Positions 25,635-34,745 are shown, counted from the first letter of the stretch. The stretch: DNA of 63,767 bases from Dehalococcoides mccartyi (GCA_020724525.1 DYGU01000008.1:1-63767); one strand, 5' to 3'. Numbers and translations are program-made. The notes: generated from the sequence alone by a model not told the origin.

Positions 25635-25994
25635 ATGGAACCTTTACTGGTAACAGTAGGTATTGTTGGTGGTCTTGTGGCAGTGCTTTTAGGTTTTGTG
25701 ATTCGTGGTACTCTTCTGCTTGGCGGTTTAGTGAAAGGGCAAGAAAATTTGGAGGAAAGGCTGGAAAGGTTTGAGGAAAGGTTGGAGAAAAGGCTAGAAA
25801 GGTTTGAGATGGGGCTGGAAAGACTAAATGGCGAAGTGAGAGATGTTAGAGAAAGGATAGTAAAGGTAGAAGAGGGGCAAAAAAGACTGGAGCAGGGACA
25901 AATAACGCTTGGAGAAGGACAAAACAGACTCAGTAATGAAATAAGAGAAGTTAAGAAAAGCGTAGTAAAGATTGAAGAGATATTGAGGAGATAA
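25635..25994 (+). CDS. Small membrane-anchored coiled-coil protein within heat-shock operon
   Basis: A 119-aa protein: a hydrophobic N-terminal helix (about residues 4-32, [20 protein letters not shown] then LLLGGLV) followed by a long charged coiled coil with heptad-like repeats of [20 protein letters not shown] (about 38-119). No known enzyme motif. It is 31 bases after grpE and 14 before dnaK, so it is co-transcribed and CIRCE-controlled. It could anchor or space DnaK-related complexes at the membrane, which is only inference from position. Confidence 0.8.
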   Translation: MEPLLVTVGIVGGLVAVLLGFVIRGTLLLGGLVKGQENLEERLERFEERLEKRLERFEMGLERLNGEVRDVRERIVKVEEGQKRLEQGQITLGEGQNRLSNEIREVKKSVVKIEEILRR

Positions 25995-26008
25995 AGGGGG
26001 TAATAAAA

Positions 26009-27907
26009 ATGGCTAAAGTAGTAGGTATTGATTTAGGCACTACCTTTAGTGTTATTGCCACTATGGAGGGAGGTGAGCCAGTCATAATCACCAATGCTGA
26101 AGGGGAGAGGCTGACCCCATCTGTTGTGGCTATTAGTAAGACGGGGGAGCGGCTGGTTGGGCTGTTAGCCAAGCGTCAGGCTATAGTTAATCCCGAGAAC
26201 ACCATTTACAGCATAAAGCGCCTTATGGGACGCAAATTTAGTGAGCCAACAGTCGGGTATGATATTAAAAGGCTTCCTTACAAAATCGTCGAAGCCCGCA
26301 ATGGTGATGCCTGGGTAGTTATGGGTGGCAAGGAATACAGCCCCCCGGAAATTTCGGCTATGATTTTGCAGAAGTTAAAAATTGACGCCGAGGCTTACCT
26401 CGGGGAAAAGATTACTGACGCTGTGATTACCGTACCAGCTTATTTTAACGACAGTCAGCGCCAGGCAACTAAGGACGCCGGCGCCATTGCCGGGTTTAAT
26501 GTGCTACGCATTATTAATGAGCCTACAGCTTCTTCTTTGGCTTACGGACTGGATAAAAGGAAGGATGAGACTATTGCTGTCTATGACCTCGGTGGCGGTA
26601 CCTTCGATATTTCTATTCTGGAACTTGGCGAGGGCACCTTTCAGGTAAAATCAACCAGCGGTGATACCCACCTCGGTGGTGATGATATTGACCAGAAGAT
26701 TATGGACTGGCTATGTGACGAATTTAAGAAGGAGACCGGTATTGACCTGAGACAGGACCGGATGGCACTACAACGGCTGAAAGATGCCTCTGAAAAAGCC
26801 AAACGAGAACTGTCAACGGTAACTCAGACAGAAATTAACTTGCCCTTTATCACCGCTGATGCCACAGGACCAAAACACATGAATATTACCTTGACCCGAG
26901 CTAAACTGGAGCAATTAGCCCTGGACCTACTGGAGAAGACTGTTGGTCCCTGTCGTCAGGCTTTGTCTGATGCTGGTTTGACACCAGCTCAGATAGATGA
27001 AGTGGTCCTGGTTGGGGGGCAGACCAGAATGCCCAGAGTTCAGGATTTGGTAAGGCAGTTTTTTGGCAAAGAACCCATAAAAGGCATTAATCCCGACGAG
27101 GCGGTAGCTTTGGGCGCCGCTATCCAGGCAGGTGTACTGAAAGGAGAGGTTAGGGAGGTGTTACTTCTTGATGTCACACCCCTAACTTTGGGAATAGAGA
27201 CTTTGGGGGGAATCGCCACTCCCCTTATTTCACGCAACACCACTATACCTACCAGCAAGAGCCAAATTTTCACTACCGCTACTGACAACCAGCCCAGCGT
27301 TGAAATCCATGTATTACAAGGGGAACGTCCTATGGCAGCGGACAACCGGACTTTGGGACGCTTCATCCTCGATGGTATTTTGCCAGCACCGCGGGGGGTA
27401 CCCCAGATAGAGGTAACTTTCGATATTGACGCCAATGGTATTCTCAATGCCCGAGCTCAAGACAAGGGTACTGGCAGAGAACAAAAGATTACTATTACCG
27501 CCTCCAGCGGTCTGGGTAAGGAAGAAGTAGAAAGGATGAAGCGGGAAGCCGAGTCTTTTGCTGCTGAGGATGCCCGCAAGAAAGAAGAAGCCGAGACCCG
27601 CAACGCTGCCGATTCTCTGGTCTACACTGCTGAGCGCACACTTCGAGAACAGGGAGATAAGATACCCTCAGATTTGAGACAGCAGGTAGAGGGGAAAATA
27701 GCCGCTGTCCGCTCAGCTCTTCAGGGAAAAGACATCAACTATATTCGTAGTACCATGCGGGAACTTTCTGAAGTGATGCAGCGCATCGGTGCTACTATTT
27801 ATCAGCAAACTGGTACACCACCCCCACCACCGGGAGGTGGCGGAGAAACCCCTGGCGGTCGGGGTCCTGAAGAAGGCACTGTGGAGGGTGAATTTAGGGA
27901 AGTATAA
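26009..27907 (+). CDS. dnaK: Chaperone DnaK (Hsp70)
   Basis: ATP-driven folding chaperone working with GrpE and DnaJ. Starts [15 protein letters not shown], with [33 protein letters not shown] and [13 protein letters not shown] in the ATPase domain, then the linker [15 protein letters not shown] and substrate domain. The C-terminus has a Pro/Gly-rich tail ([14 protein letters not shown]) ending in EGEFREV rather than the usual EEVK-type end. 632 aa. ATG 26009 with AAAGGGGG. No dnaJ follows. Confidence 0.98.
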   Translation: MAKVVGIDLGTTFSVIATMEGGEPVIITNAEGERLTPSVVAISKTGERLVGLLAKRQAIVNPENTIYSIKRLMGRKFSEPTVGYDIKRLPYKIVEARNGDAWVVMGGKEYSPPEISAMILQKLKIDAEAYLGEKITDAVITVPAYFNDSQRQATKDAGAIAGFNVLRIINEPTASSLAYGLDKRKDETIAVYDLGGGTFDISILELGEGTFQVKSTSGDTHLGGDDIDQKIMDWLCDEFKKETGIDLRQDRMALQRLKDASEKAKRELSTVTQTEINLPFITADATGPKHMNITLTRAKLEQLALDLLEKTVGPCRQALSDAGLTPAQIDEVVLVGGQTRMPRVQDLVRQFFGKEPIKGINPDEAVALGAAIQAGVLKGEVREVLLLDVTPLTLGIETLGGIATPLISRNTTIPTSKSQIFTTATDNQPSVEIHVLQGERPMAADNRTLGRFILDGILPAPRGVPQIEVTFDIDANGILNARAQDKGTGREQKITITASSGLGKEEVERMKREAESFAAEDARKKEEAETRNAADSLVYTAERTLREQGDKIPSDLRQQVEGKIAAVRSALQGKDINYIRSTMRELSEVMQRIGATIYQQTGTPPPPPGGGGETPGGRGPEEGTVEGEFREV

Positions 27908-27948
27908 AGACTTATTCGCCTTCAGCTGTTAAAGCGATTATGCCCAGC

Positions 27949-28460
27949 TCATCTATTGGGGCGAATTTTCCCATAATTAATATAAACCATTTCCCCTTTG
28001 ATAAAAGCGGCGGTGGTGGGGTCTTGGGGATGAGAGAAAATTTTTTGTGTTTCCCCTACTTCAACTATTCTGCCGTTAACAAGGAAAGCCGACCTTGTCT
28101 AAGGCTCCCCGGACTTTTTGCCAGCTATCTTTGCAGTGGCGCAGCTTTAAACCATAAGCCACATTAGCCTCAACGGAGGTAGTCAAAAGTATCGGGTCCT
28201 GGAAGACAGTTGTTATCTGGCGGCGAAGGGGTAGAGGCGGCTGACTGTTATTGCTAAACTTTTGCCCTTTGAAGTAAATAGCCCCTGATGTTGGTGATTC
28301 CAGAAAATTGAGCAAGCGAAGCAAGGTGCTCTTCCCCCCCATTGTGACCCATAATGCAGAATATTTCCTCTTTATAAATCTCCAGAGCGTCAATATGGCA
28401 GGCTTCTCTTGTGCCGTAAACTTTAACCACTCCTTCCAGTCGGTAAATAGTGTCTGCCAT
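27949..28460 (-). pseudogene. Tungstate ABC transporter ATPase (TupC-like), degraded
   Basis: ATG 28460 opens MADTIYRLEGVVKVYG and reaches FCIMGHNGG, then loses frame inside the Walker A (seven G bases at 28334-28340 on the complement, where eight would restore GGKSTLLRLL). The second frame continues with SPTSGAIYFKGQKF and FQDPILLTTSVEANVAYGL, ends at about 28079, and is fused to a C-terminal piece (FLVNGRIVEVGETQKIF ... FIKGEMVY) lacking the ABC signature, Walker B and switch regions. Cannot be a functional ATPase. Confidence 0.85.
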
Positions 28461-29153
28461 TTATGCCAGCCTCCCTTGAAAGCGGAGCATAGCCAGGTTA
28501 ATGATGAAGCAGATGGCAAGCAAAATTGTGCCCAAAGCTATGGCTAAGTTGAAGACTCCCATCCGAGTCAGTTGAACAATGGCTGTAGTCAGGACGCGGG
28601 TATGTCCTTCAATATTGCCCCCGACTATCATTACTGCGCCCACCTCAGAAATAATAGCGCCGAAGCCGGCAACAATGGAAACAATGACCCCAATTCTGGC
28701 TTCTTGGAGAATAGTTATAGTAGCCTGCCACTTGGTAGCCCCTAGGCTTGCTAATTGTTGTTTTAATATAGGATTGACACTCATCACTGCTGCCATAATA
28801 AACCCGGCAACTAAAGGAAAGGAAATGATAGTCTGGGCTAAAATCATAGCCGGAGGGTTAAACAGCCAGCCCAGCCCCCCTAAAGGTCCGCTCCGAGATA
28901 AGAGTAGATAGACAAAAAGCCCGATAACCACCGGGGGAAACCCCATGCCGGTATAGACTAAAGCAATAAGTGGTCGCCTTCCCCAGAAGTGTGACAACCC
29001 GAGCCAACTGCCGAGGGGAAGCCTGATGGTAGTAGCCAAAATGAGAGTTGCCCCTGATACCTTGAGGGAGAGAAGGGCAATCTCCCTTATTGCCGGGTCA
29101 CCACTAATAATCAGGTGAAAAGCTTGGACTAACCCCTGCCAGATTTCGCTAAT
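28461..29153 (-). CDS. tupB: Tungstate/molybdate ABC transporter permease (TupB-like), non-standard start
   Basis: Inner-membrane permease with at least five hydrophobic segments and the EAA-type loop (ASLGATKWQATITILQEARIG). The frame remains open upstream of a TTG at 29039 to give the expected N-terminus (SEIWQGLVQAFHLIISGD ... LLSLKVSGATLILATTI). There is no ATG, GTG or TTG there, but an ATT at 29153 sits 9 bases after AAAGGAG. So the gene either uses ATT or has lost its ATG by a single G-to-T change. About 230 aa with the ATT start. No internal stop. It lies between damaged tupA and tupC. Confidence 0.7.
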   Translation of the reverse strand: MSEIWQGLVQAFHLIISGDPAIREIALLSLKVSGATLILATTIRLPLGSWLGLSHFWGRRPLIALVYTGMGFPPVVIGLFVYLLLSRSGPLGGLGWLFNPPAMILAQTIISFPLVAGFIMAAVMSVNPILKQQLASLGATKWQATITILQEARIGVIVSIVAGFGAIISEVGAVMIVGGNIEGHTRVLTTAIVQLTRMGVFNLAIALGTILLAICFIINLAMLRFQGRLA

Positions 29154-29178
29154 GGTGTTTATCTCCTTTTAGACCAGA

Positions 29179-30085
29179 CTACTTTTGCCGAGCTTGCCAC
29201 TCCTCACTATTGGGAAAGAAAAGGGACTGTCCATATTTGTCCTTGCCAAACTCAGCAAGCCTTTTTTGAGTTTCATAGTCACATAAATAATTGATAAGCT
29301 TTATAGCTAAGTTATATTGAACGCGGGGGTGTTTCTGGGGACTGACGGCAATGACGCTATAAGGGTTAAATAGCCTTTCATCACCCTCTAGCAGAATAAT
29401 CAGGCTTAGTCCCTTTTGCGACAGGAATGTCCCCCCGGTCGGAAAGAGTATAAGCCTGTTTTTTATTAGTCACATTGAGAGCCTCCCCCATACCCTGTCC
29501 CAGGGACTGATAACGCCCCTCGAACTCTCCAGTTTTACCTTCTATCACCCACTGGTAACGCTGTCCAGCCGGGAGTGGCATAATTCCGGTTTCCTTCCAG
29601 ATGGCTTTTTCTGTGGTATGAGTTCCGGATTCATCACCTCGGGATATGAAAAACGCGCCTTCTGTTTGGGCAAGCCTGATAAAAGCCTGGACTACCTCTT
29701 TCATTCCCTCGATTCGTGCCGGGTCAGATTTGGGACCGACGATAACGAAATCGTTATACATTACCTGTCGCCGGTTTGTGCCATAGCCATCCTTAATAAA
29801 TTTCTCTTCTTTCTCCGTGTCATGTACCAAGATAGCATCCACATCGCCCCTTTCCCTGAGCTTAATAGCCTGCCCGGTGCCTACAGCTACCACTTTTACT
29901 TTAACATTATTTTCCTTTTCAAAAGCAGGCAAAATGTAATCAAGAAGTCCAGAATCGGCGGTACTGGTCGTAGTAGCCAAAGTCAGAGTTCGGTGTTGAG
30001 GTGAACAGCCTATTAGTAGACTAAGAATTAAAATTAAAGATGGAAGGTTGAAGAATTTAACCGGAGGGATAAACGGCCCTTTCAA
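29179..30085 (-). pseudogene. Tungstate-binding lipoprotein (TupA-like), frameshifted
   Basis: Periplasmic-type substrate-binding protein. TTG 30085 has a strong GGAAAGGAG site and gives a lipoprotein signal (LILILSLLIGC) followed by LTLATTTSTADSGLLDYILP, the hallmark of TupA, and SRGDESGTHTTEKAIW. The frame shifts in a run of six G (complement of 29431-29436; five restores it), after which the other frame reads LSLIILLEGDERLFNPYSVI to a stop at 29179. About 300 aa if corrected. The shift may be real or a homopolymer error. Confidence 0.85.
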
Positions 30086-30090
30086 TTGCT

Positions 30091-30186
30091 CTCCTTTCCA
30101 AACACGGGAGGCACCACCGTTTCCAGTGATACCCATAGCGACCTGAGTCCGTGGAATGCCCTTTAGGACTCAAGGTTCGGAAAGCT
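30091..30186 (-). promoter_or_regulatory. Moco/tungsten-cofactor (Moco RNA family) riboswitch
   Basis: The minus-strand leader of tupA has the signature CACTGGAAACGGTGGTGCCTCCC (as CACTGGAAAC and GGTGGTGCCTCCC) together with CCGAACC, AGGTCGC and a GAGTCC/GGACTC hairpin, which I recognise as the Moco RNA motif. An outer stem CTTTCC (30179-30184) with GGAAAG (30094-30099) would overlap the AAAGGAG ribosome site of tupA, so ligand binding is likely to reduce translation. In known cases such RNAs control molybdate or tungstate uptake and cofactor genes. Confidence 0.85.
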
Positions 30187-30281
30187 TAAAAGCCAGTTTA
30201 GCATGGCTGAAGTTTTGGGTCAAGCCAATGTACTGTGAATGTTTATTAACAGTATATTGTCACTCTGAGCCAATAGCGAAC

Positions 30282-30310
30282 TTGACAAACAAAATATTTT
30301 GTGCTATTTT
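30282..30310 (+). promoter_or_regulatory. Promoter of the aromatic (aro) operon
   Basis: TTGACA (30282-30287), 17-base spacer, TATTTT (30305-30310). It lies 34 bases upstream of the leader peptide start codon and precedes all attenuator parts. Confidence 0.75.
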
Positions 30311-30343
30311 TATTTCACTTTTAAGCGAGTTAAAGGTAGAAAA

Positions 30344-30445
30344 ATGTCAATTGGCAGTGCTCTCCAAGGTTTGTTTAGCAGATATTACTTCTATATTTTG
30401 GTTCCGGCGAAGACGCTTGGGGGGCTCTGCCATGAAGAATACTAA
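30344..30445 (+). CDS. Aromatic leader peptide controlling aro operon
   Basis: A 33-codon frame starting at ATG 30344 with an AAAGGTAG site. It reads MSIGSALQGLF-S-R-Y-Y-F-Y-ILVPAK and ends HEEY-TAA. Four of five codons at positions 13-17 include Tyr-Tyr-Phe-Tyr, and Phe11 precedes them: a dense Phe/Tyr control region as in pheA and aro leader peptides. Stalling there would leave the downstream GCTTGGGGGG (30415-30424) free to pair with CCCTCCAAGC (30481-30490). The stop at 30443-30445 puts a finishing ribosome over that segment's neighbourhood. Confidence 0.85.
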   Translation: MSIGSALQGLFSRYYFYILVPAKTLGGLCHEEY

Positions 30446-30471
30446 TTCATAATATCCATAAACAAAGTTAA

Positions 30472-30508
30472 AAGGAAGAACCCTCCAAGCGGGGGGTTCT
30501 TCCTTTTT
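30472..30508 (+). terminator. Attenuator terminator of the aro operon
   Basis: A 13-bp stem GGAAGAACCCTCC (30474-30486), loop AAGC, GGGGGGTTCTTCC (30491-30503), followed by TTTTT: a strong intrinsic terminator placed 29 bases after the leader stop and before aroF. The alternative pairing of 30415-30424 with 30481-30490 (10 bp, one G-U) removes the left arm, giving an antiterminator. Confidence 0.92.
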
Positions 30509-30536
30509 AAGAAAAATATAGTACGGAGGTGAAAAA

Positions 30537-31622
30537 GTGATAATAATGAAAACTGAAGCCACCGAGAAGCAAATAGACCGGGTAGTAAAAGAAATAAGGA
30601 AGTATGGTCTGAGGGCTGATGTTTCACGGGGGGAATTCAAGACAGTAATTGGATTAATTGGGGATGAGAGAAAAATACCCTTTGACCATTTTGCGGCTCT
30701 TCCCGGGGTAAAGGAGGTGATTAAAATTGAAATTCCCTACAAGCTCATTAGCCGAGAATATCACAAGTTTTTTGAAGGGTTAGAGAGTGGTACTAAGGTA
30801 GTAGAGATAGGAAACGTTAGGATAGGGAATAATGAGCTAATAGTTATGGCGGGGCCTTGTGCCGTTGAGAGTAAAAAACAACTGTTTAGAATCGCCGAGG
30901 GGGTGAAGAAAGCTGGGACTCATATCCTAAGAGGTGGTGTTTTTAAACCCAGGAGTTCAGTTCATTCTTTTCAGGGACTTGGGGCAATAGACTGGGAAAC
31001 AGCAGAAAAAGCGTTGATGTGGTTGAAAGAGACGGGGGAAGAGTTTGAACTTCCAGTAGTGACCGAGGTAAGAGGAGAAGCCTACGTTGATTTAGTGGCA
31101 GAATATGCTGACATCCTTCAGATAGGTGCAAGAAACATGTATAACCAAGACCTTCTCACCACGGTAGCGAGAAAGAAGAAACCCGTCTTACTAAAGAGAC
31201 ATTTTGGTGCCAGTATTGAGGAATTTTTGTCTTTTGCCGAATACATTGCTGCCGAGGGCAATAAAGATATCATTTTATGCGAACGGGGAATAGTACCGGT
31301 AGGTAAGGGCAGAGAATATACCAGGTATACCCTCGACCTGGCTGCCATCCCCGCAATTCGAAAAGAAACTTATTTACCTATTATCGCTGACCCCAGTCAT
31401 GGAACAGGTCGTAGGAACCTTATCTTCAATATGAGCTGTGCTGCTGTAGCTGCTGGGGCTCACGGATTGATGATTGAAGTACATTATAATCCTTTGGAAG
31501 CATTAGTTGATGGTCAACAGGCAATCACCCCCGACGAGCTTGAAAACATAATTAAAGCGTGTCGAGAAATTAGCCAAATAATCGGGTCTAAAATGAATGA
31601 AAGTCAGACTGATATTAGATGA
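30537..31622 (+). CDS. aroF: 3-deoxy-7-phosphoheptulonate (DAHP) synthase, AroA-I-beta type
   Basis: First shikimate pathway enzyme: PEP plus erythrose-4-phosphate to DAHP. The N-terminal ferredoxin-like regulatory domain (about 1-70, with a KLISREY linker) is typical of the I-beta class; the barrel has MAGPCAVES, RGGVFKPRSSVHSFQGLG, LLKRHFGAS and IADPSHGTGRR. 361 aa. GTG start at 30537 with GGAGGT six bases upstream; an ATG at 30546 is an alternative. First gene after the attenuator. Confidence 0.96.
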   Translation: MIIMKTEATEKQIDRVVKEIRKYGLRADVSRGEFKTVIGLIGDERKIPFDHFAALPGVKEVIKIEIPYKLISREYHKFFEGLESGTKVVEIGNVRIGNNELIVMAGPCAVESKKQLFRIAEGVKKAGTHILRGGVFKPRSSVHSFQGLGAIDWETAEKALMWLKETGEEFELPVVTEVRGEAYVDLVAEYADILQIGARNMYNQDLLTTVARKKKPVLLKRHFGASIEEFLSFAEYIAAEGNKDIILCERGIVPVGKGREYTRYTLDLAAIPAIRKETYLPIIADPSHGTGRRNLIFNMSCAAVAAGAHGLMIEVHYNPLEALVDGQQAITPDELENIIKACREISQIIGSKMNESQTDIR

Positions 31623-32707
31623 GAAAAATTAAGGTAAGGCTCGGCAATAATAGTTATGAAATCTATATAGGCTCAGGCATACTTTCCAAAGTGGGATACT
31701 GGCTTAAAGAAAAAGGCTTTATTGGTAAAATAGTAATTATCACCAATCCCATAGCGAAAGAGCTGCATGGTGATACTTTACAGGAGGCACTCATCCGAGA
31801 AAACTTCGATGTTGTTCTTTTGTTGGTTCCTGATGGGGAAGAACAGAAATCTTTAGAAACTGCCGCCAGACTATATGAGGAGCTATCCAATTTTGGTGCT
31901 GAAAGACTAACACCTATTTTAGCTTTAGGTGGTGGAGTTATTGGTGACTTAGCTGGATTCGTGGCTGCCACTTACTTGCGCGGTGTGCCTCTTGTTCAAA
32001 TACCGACTACCTTGCTTGCCCAAGTTGACAGCAGTATTGGTGGTAAAGTAGCTATAGACTACAATAAATTGAAAAATAGGATCGGGGCATTCTACCAACC
32101 GAAGTTAGTAGTCACAGACATCACTACCTTACAAACTCTTCCTGCTCAAGAAATTAGTGACGGCTTAGCCGAGACCATAAAGTACGCAGTGATTCGGGAT
32201 AAACAGTTTTTCACCTATCTTGAGCAGAACCTTGACAAGATAAAATCACTGGATAATGTAGCTCTGGAGGAGGTTATTTTTAAGTCAGCTAAGATTAAGG
32301 CTGAAATAGTCGAGAAAGATGAAAAAGACTTAGGTCTGAGGAATATCTTGAATTATGGTCACACCGTAGGGCACGCTATTGAAACAGCATCAGATTTTAA
32401 AGTGAGACACGGTCAGGCAGTGGCTATCGGTATGGTAACTGAAGGAAGGATATCTAACATGCTTGGTATACTTAGTAGAAGTGACTTGATTAGGCTGAGG
32501 AACCTTATCAAAAAAGCAGACTTACCAGTAGAAATTTCCAATCTTAATGTAAATAAGGTAATACAGGCGATTAAACACGACAAGAAGATTTTTAAAGGCA
32601 AAATAAGATTTATCCTACCGAAGTCTATAGGGAGTGTGTTTATCTCAGACGAGGTAACTCTCGAGTTAATTGAACGGGTTTTGGTAGGTAGGTATGAAGA
32701 AGCCTAA
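31619..32707 (+). CDS. aroB: 3-dehydroquinate synthase
   Basis: NAD-dependent cyclisation of DAHP to 3-dehydroquinate. Motifs: PDGEEQKS, GGGVIGDLAGFVAATYLRGV, PTTLLAQVDSSIGGK and NYGHTVGHAIE with metal-binding histidines. 362 aa. ATG 31619 overlaps the aroF stop by 4 bases (ATGA). Second gene of the operon. Confidence 0.97.
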   Translation: MRKIKVRLGNNSYEIYIGSGILSKVGYWLKEKGFIGKIVIITNPIAKELHGDTLQEALIRENFDVVLLLVPDGEEQKSLETAARLYEELSNFGAERLTPILALGGGVIGDLAGFVAATYLRGVPLVQIPTTLLAQVDSSIGGKVAIDYNKLKNRIGAFYQPKLVVTDITTLQTLPAQEISDGLAETIKYAVIRDKQFFTYLEQNLDKIKSLDNVALEEVIFKSAKIKAEIVEKDEKDLGLRNILNYGHTVGHAIETASDFKVRHGQAVAIGMVTEGRISNMLGILSRSDLIRLRNLIKKADLPVEISNLNVNKVIQAIKHDKKIFKGKIRFILPKSIGSVFISDEVTLELIERVLVGRYEEA

Positions 32708-33353
32708 GATTTGTGCTGTCACGGTAGACAACAATTTAGCTATGGTGAGAGAAGTCGAGAACTTTGTCGATTTATTTGAAGTTCGCATAGATCTTGTCGG
32801 CGATGGCTGGCAAGAATTAGCCAAGAAACTAAACAAACCGTGGATAGCTTCTAATAGAAATGAGGGTGAAGGTGGGCAATGGAGGAAGAGTGAAGGGGAA
32901 AGAATAGAAGAGCTTCTCTTGGCCAGTGGGTTAGGGGCGGACCTGATTGATATTGAATTGGGGACGATAAATTTAGCTGAAACCATACGTCTAATTAAGA
33001 GGCAGGCAAAATGCCTTCTATCCTTTCATGATTTGAAAGGGACGCCACCTCTTGGTCAGCTGAAAGAAATAGTTCAATACCAATTAGCTGTTGGTGCCGA
33101 TATATGCAAAGTGATTACTACGGCTCAAAAGTTTGACGACAATTTTACTGTCTTACAGCTAATCTCCGAATTCCCTGACATAGAAATAATTTCCTTTGCC
33201 ATGGGCCCTTTGGGGTTAGTAAGCAGAATTCTTTGCCCACTGGTTGGGGGTAGCTTTACCTACGCATCAATTGGAGAAGGCAAGGAGTCTGCCTCCGGCC
33301 AGATACCGGTAATGGATTTATACCAAATCTACACATTGCTAAAAAGATGCTAA
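32694..33353 (+). CDS. aroD: Type I 3-dehydroquinate dehydratase
   Basis: Schiff-base dehydratase converting 3-dehydroquinate to 3-dehydroshikimate. The 219-aa product shows VDLFEVRIDL near the N-terminus, SFHDLKGTPP near 105, and the catalytic lysine in DICKVITTAQ near 140. It overlaps the end of aroB by 14 bases. It is shorter than the 250-aa enterobacterial form but within range. Confidence 0.94.
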   Translation: MKKPKICAVTVDNNLAMVREVENFVDLFEVRIDLVGDGWQELAKKLNKPWIASNRNEGEGGQWRKSEGERIEELLLASGLGADLIDIELGTINLAETIRLIKRQAKCLLSFHDLKGTPPLGQLKEIVQYQLAVGADICKVITTAQKFDDNFTVLQLISEFPDIEIISFAMGPLGLVSRILCPLVGGSFTYASIGEGKESASGQIPVMDLYQIYTLLKRC

Positions 33354-34219
33354 ACTGGTCAATATCAGGAAAAACAAAACTTTGTGGAGTGATTGGCGAC
33401 CCTATAGAGCATAGTATGTCTCCAGTAATGTATAACGCAGCCTTCATAGAATTGAGGCTAAATTACATATATGTTCCTTTTAAGGTAAGGAAAGAGGACT
33501 TAAGTAAAGCTATAGAAGGTGTGAGAGCACTAAACATCAAAGGGCTTAACGTTACTATTCCGCACAAGATTGCTGTCACCCAATTTTTAGATGAGCTGGA
33601 TCCTCTGGCAGAGAACATAGGCGCAGTTAACACGATTGTTAATAATGATGGCATTCTGAAGGGCTATAATACAGATGCCTTGGGGTTTCTACAAACTTTA
33701 CTCGAAAAGGGGATTGAACTAAAAGGAGAAAAGGTGGTCATCCTTGGGGCTGGTGGAGCTTCAAGGGCAATTTCTTTCCTCTTAGCACAGAGAGGCGCTA
33801 ATTTGCTCATCTTGAATAGGACGCTGGATAAAGCAAAGGAATGCGCAGACAGAGTTTCTAATGTTTTCCAAAGAGAAGTTAAAGCTTTGGCACTTAATAG
33901 ACAAAATCTAATAAGAGCTCTGAAGGAGGCTGATATCTTGGTCAATACTACTAACGTGGGTATGAGTCCCAATACCGAGACAACATTAGTTACATCTGAC
34001 TTGATTAAACCTCACCTCATTGTCTTTGACATAGTGTATAATCCTATTAAAACGAAGTTACTAATGGAAGCTGACAAAGCTGGGGCGCAAACTATATCAG
34101 GAGCTGAAATGTTGGTCTGGCAAGGGGCTTTAGCCTTTGAGAAGTGGACTACGCTTAAGGCTCCTATTGAGCTAATGAGGAAAAAAGTAATCAACGAACT
34201 TGAACGGCGTGAAAACTAA
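33347..34219 (+). CDS. aroE: Shikimate dehydrogenase
   Basis: NADPH-dependent reduction of 3-dehydroshikimate to shikimate. Substrate site SMSPVMYNAAF and catalytic lysine in NVTIPHK near residue 70; Rossmann motif GAGGASRA near 132; LVNTTNVGM and MLVWQGALAFE near the C-terminus. 290 aa. ATG 33347 overlaps the aroD end by 7 bases. Confidence 0.96.
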   Translation: MLNWSISGKTKLCGVIGDPIEHSMSPVMYNAAFIELRLNYIYVPFKVRKEDLSKAIEGVRALNIKGLNVTIPHKIAVTQFLDELDPLAENIGAVNTIVNNDGILKGYNTDALGFLQTLLEKGIELKGEKVVILGAGGASRAISFLLAQRGANLLILNRTLDKAKECADRVSNVFQREVKALALNRQNLIRALKEADILVNTTNVGMSPNTETTLVTSDLIKPHLIVFDIVYNPIKTKLLMEADKAGAQTISGAEMLVWQGALAFEKWTTLKAPIELMRKKVINELERREN

Positions 34220-34745
34220 CATAGCTCTGATAGGTTTCATGGGGGTGGGGAAAACAGCTGTGGGGAAGGCTTTAGCCGAAAGGCTAAATTGGAAATTCAT
34301 TGAGATGGATTTGCTGATTGAGCGCAAAGCAGGTAAAACCATAGCGGAGATATTTCGTCAGGATGGTGAAATAGCTTTTCGTGAACTTGAAATTGATGTT
34401 ACCAAGGAAGTCTCGCAAGGGGACAATAGGATTATCGCCTGCGGCGGTGGGATAGTCCTCAACCAAATAAACATTGACAGGTTGAAGCAGAAATCTGTGA
34501 TAATTTACCTCACTGCATCTCCAATAGTTATTTTGAAGCGAATACAAAACAGCGGGGACGAAAGACCGCTGCTTAAAACACCTGACAAAACTTTGAAAAT
34601 TCGAGAGCTTTTAAAAATCAGAAAGCCCCTTTATGAGCAGGTAGCAGACATCAAGGTAGATACCTCTAGGCTTAATACTGACTCTGTTGTCGGAGAAGTA
34701 ATAAGCAAGCTGAAAGAACATGAAAGTTTCAATTTGTCAAAGTGA
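34200..34745 (+). CDS. aroK: Shikimate kinase
   Basis: Phosphorylates shikimate at the 3-hydroxyl. P-loop GFMGVGKTAVGKAL near residue 12, shikimate-binding DLLIERKAG and FRELE, ACGGG, and the lid segment SGDERPLL. The 181-aa frame begins at TTG 34200 within aroE; GTG 34209 (giving MKTNIALIGFMG) is equally possible, and neither has a clear ribosome site, so translation probably depends on coupling to aroE. Confidence 0.95.
   Translation: MNGVKTNIALIGFMGVGKTAVGKALAERLNWKFIEMDLLIERKAGKTIAEIFRQDGEIAFRELEIDVTKEVSQGDNRIIACGGGIVLNQINIDRLKQKSVIIYLTASPIVILKRIQNSGDERPLLKTPDKTLKIRELLKIRKPLYEQVADIKVDTSRLNTDSVVGEVISKLKEHESFNLSK

Noticed and set aside
30156-30452. 98-codon plus-strand frame ahead of aroF
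   Set aside because: Overlaps the riboswitch of the opposite strand, the aro promoter and the leader peptide in another frame; no family-like content.
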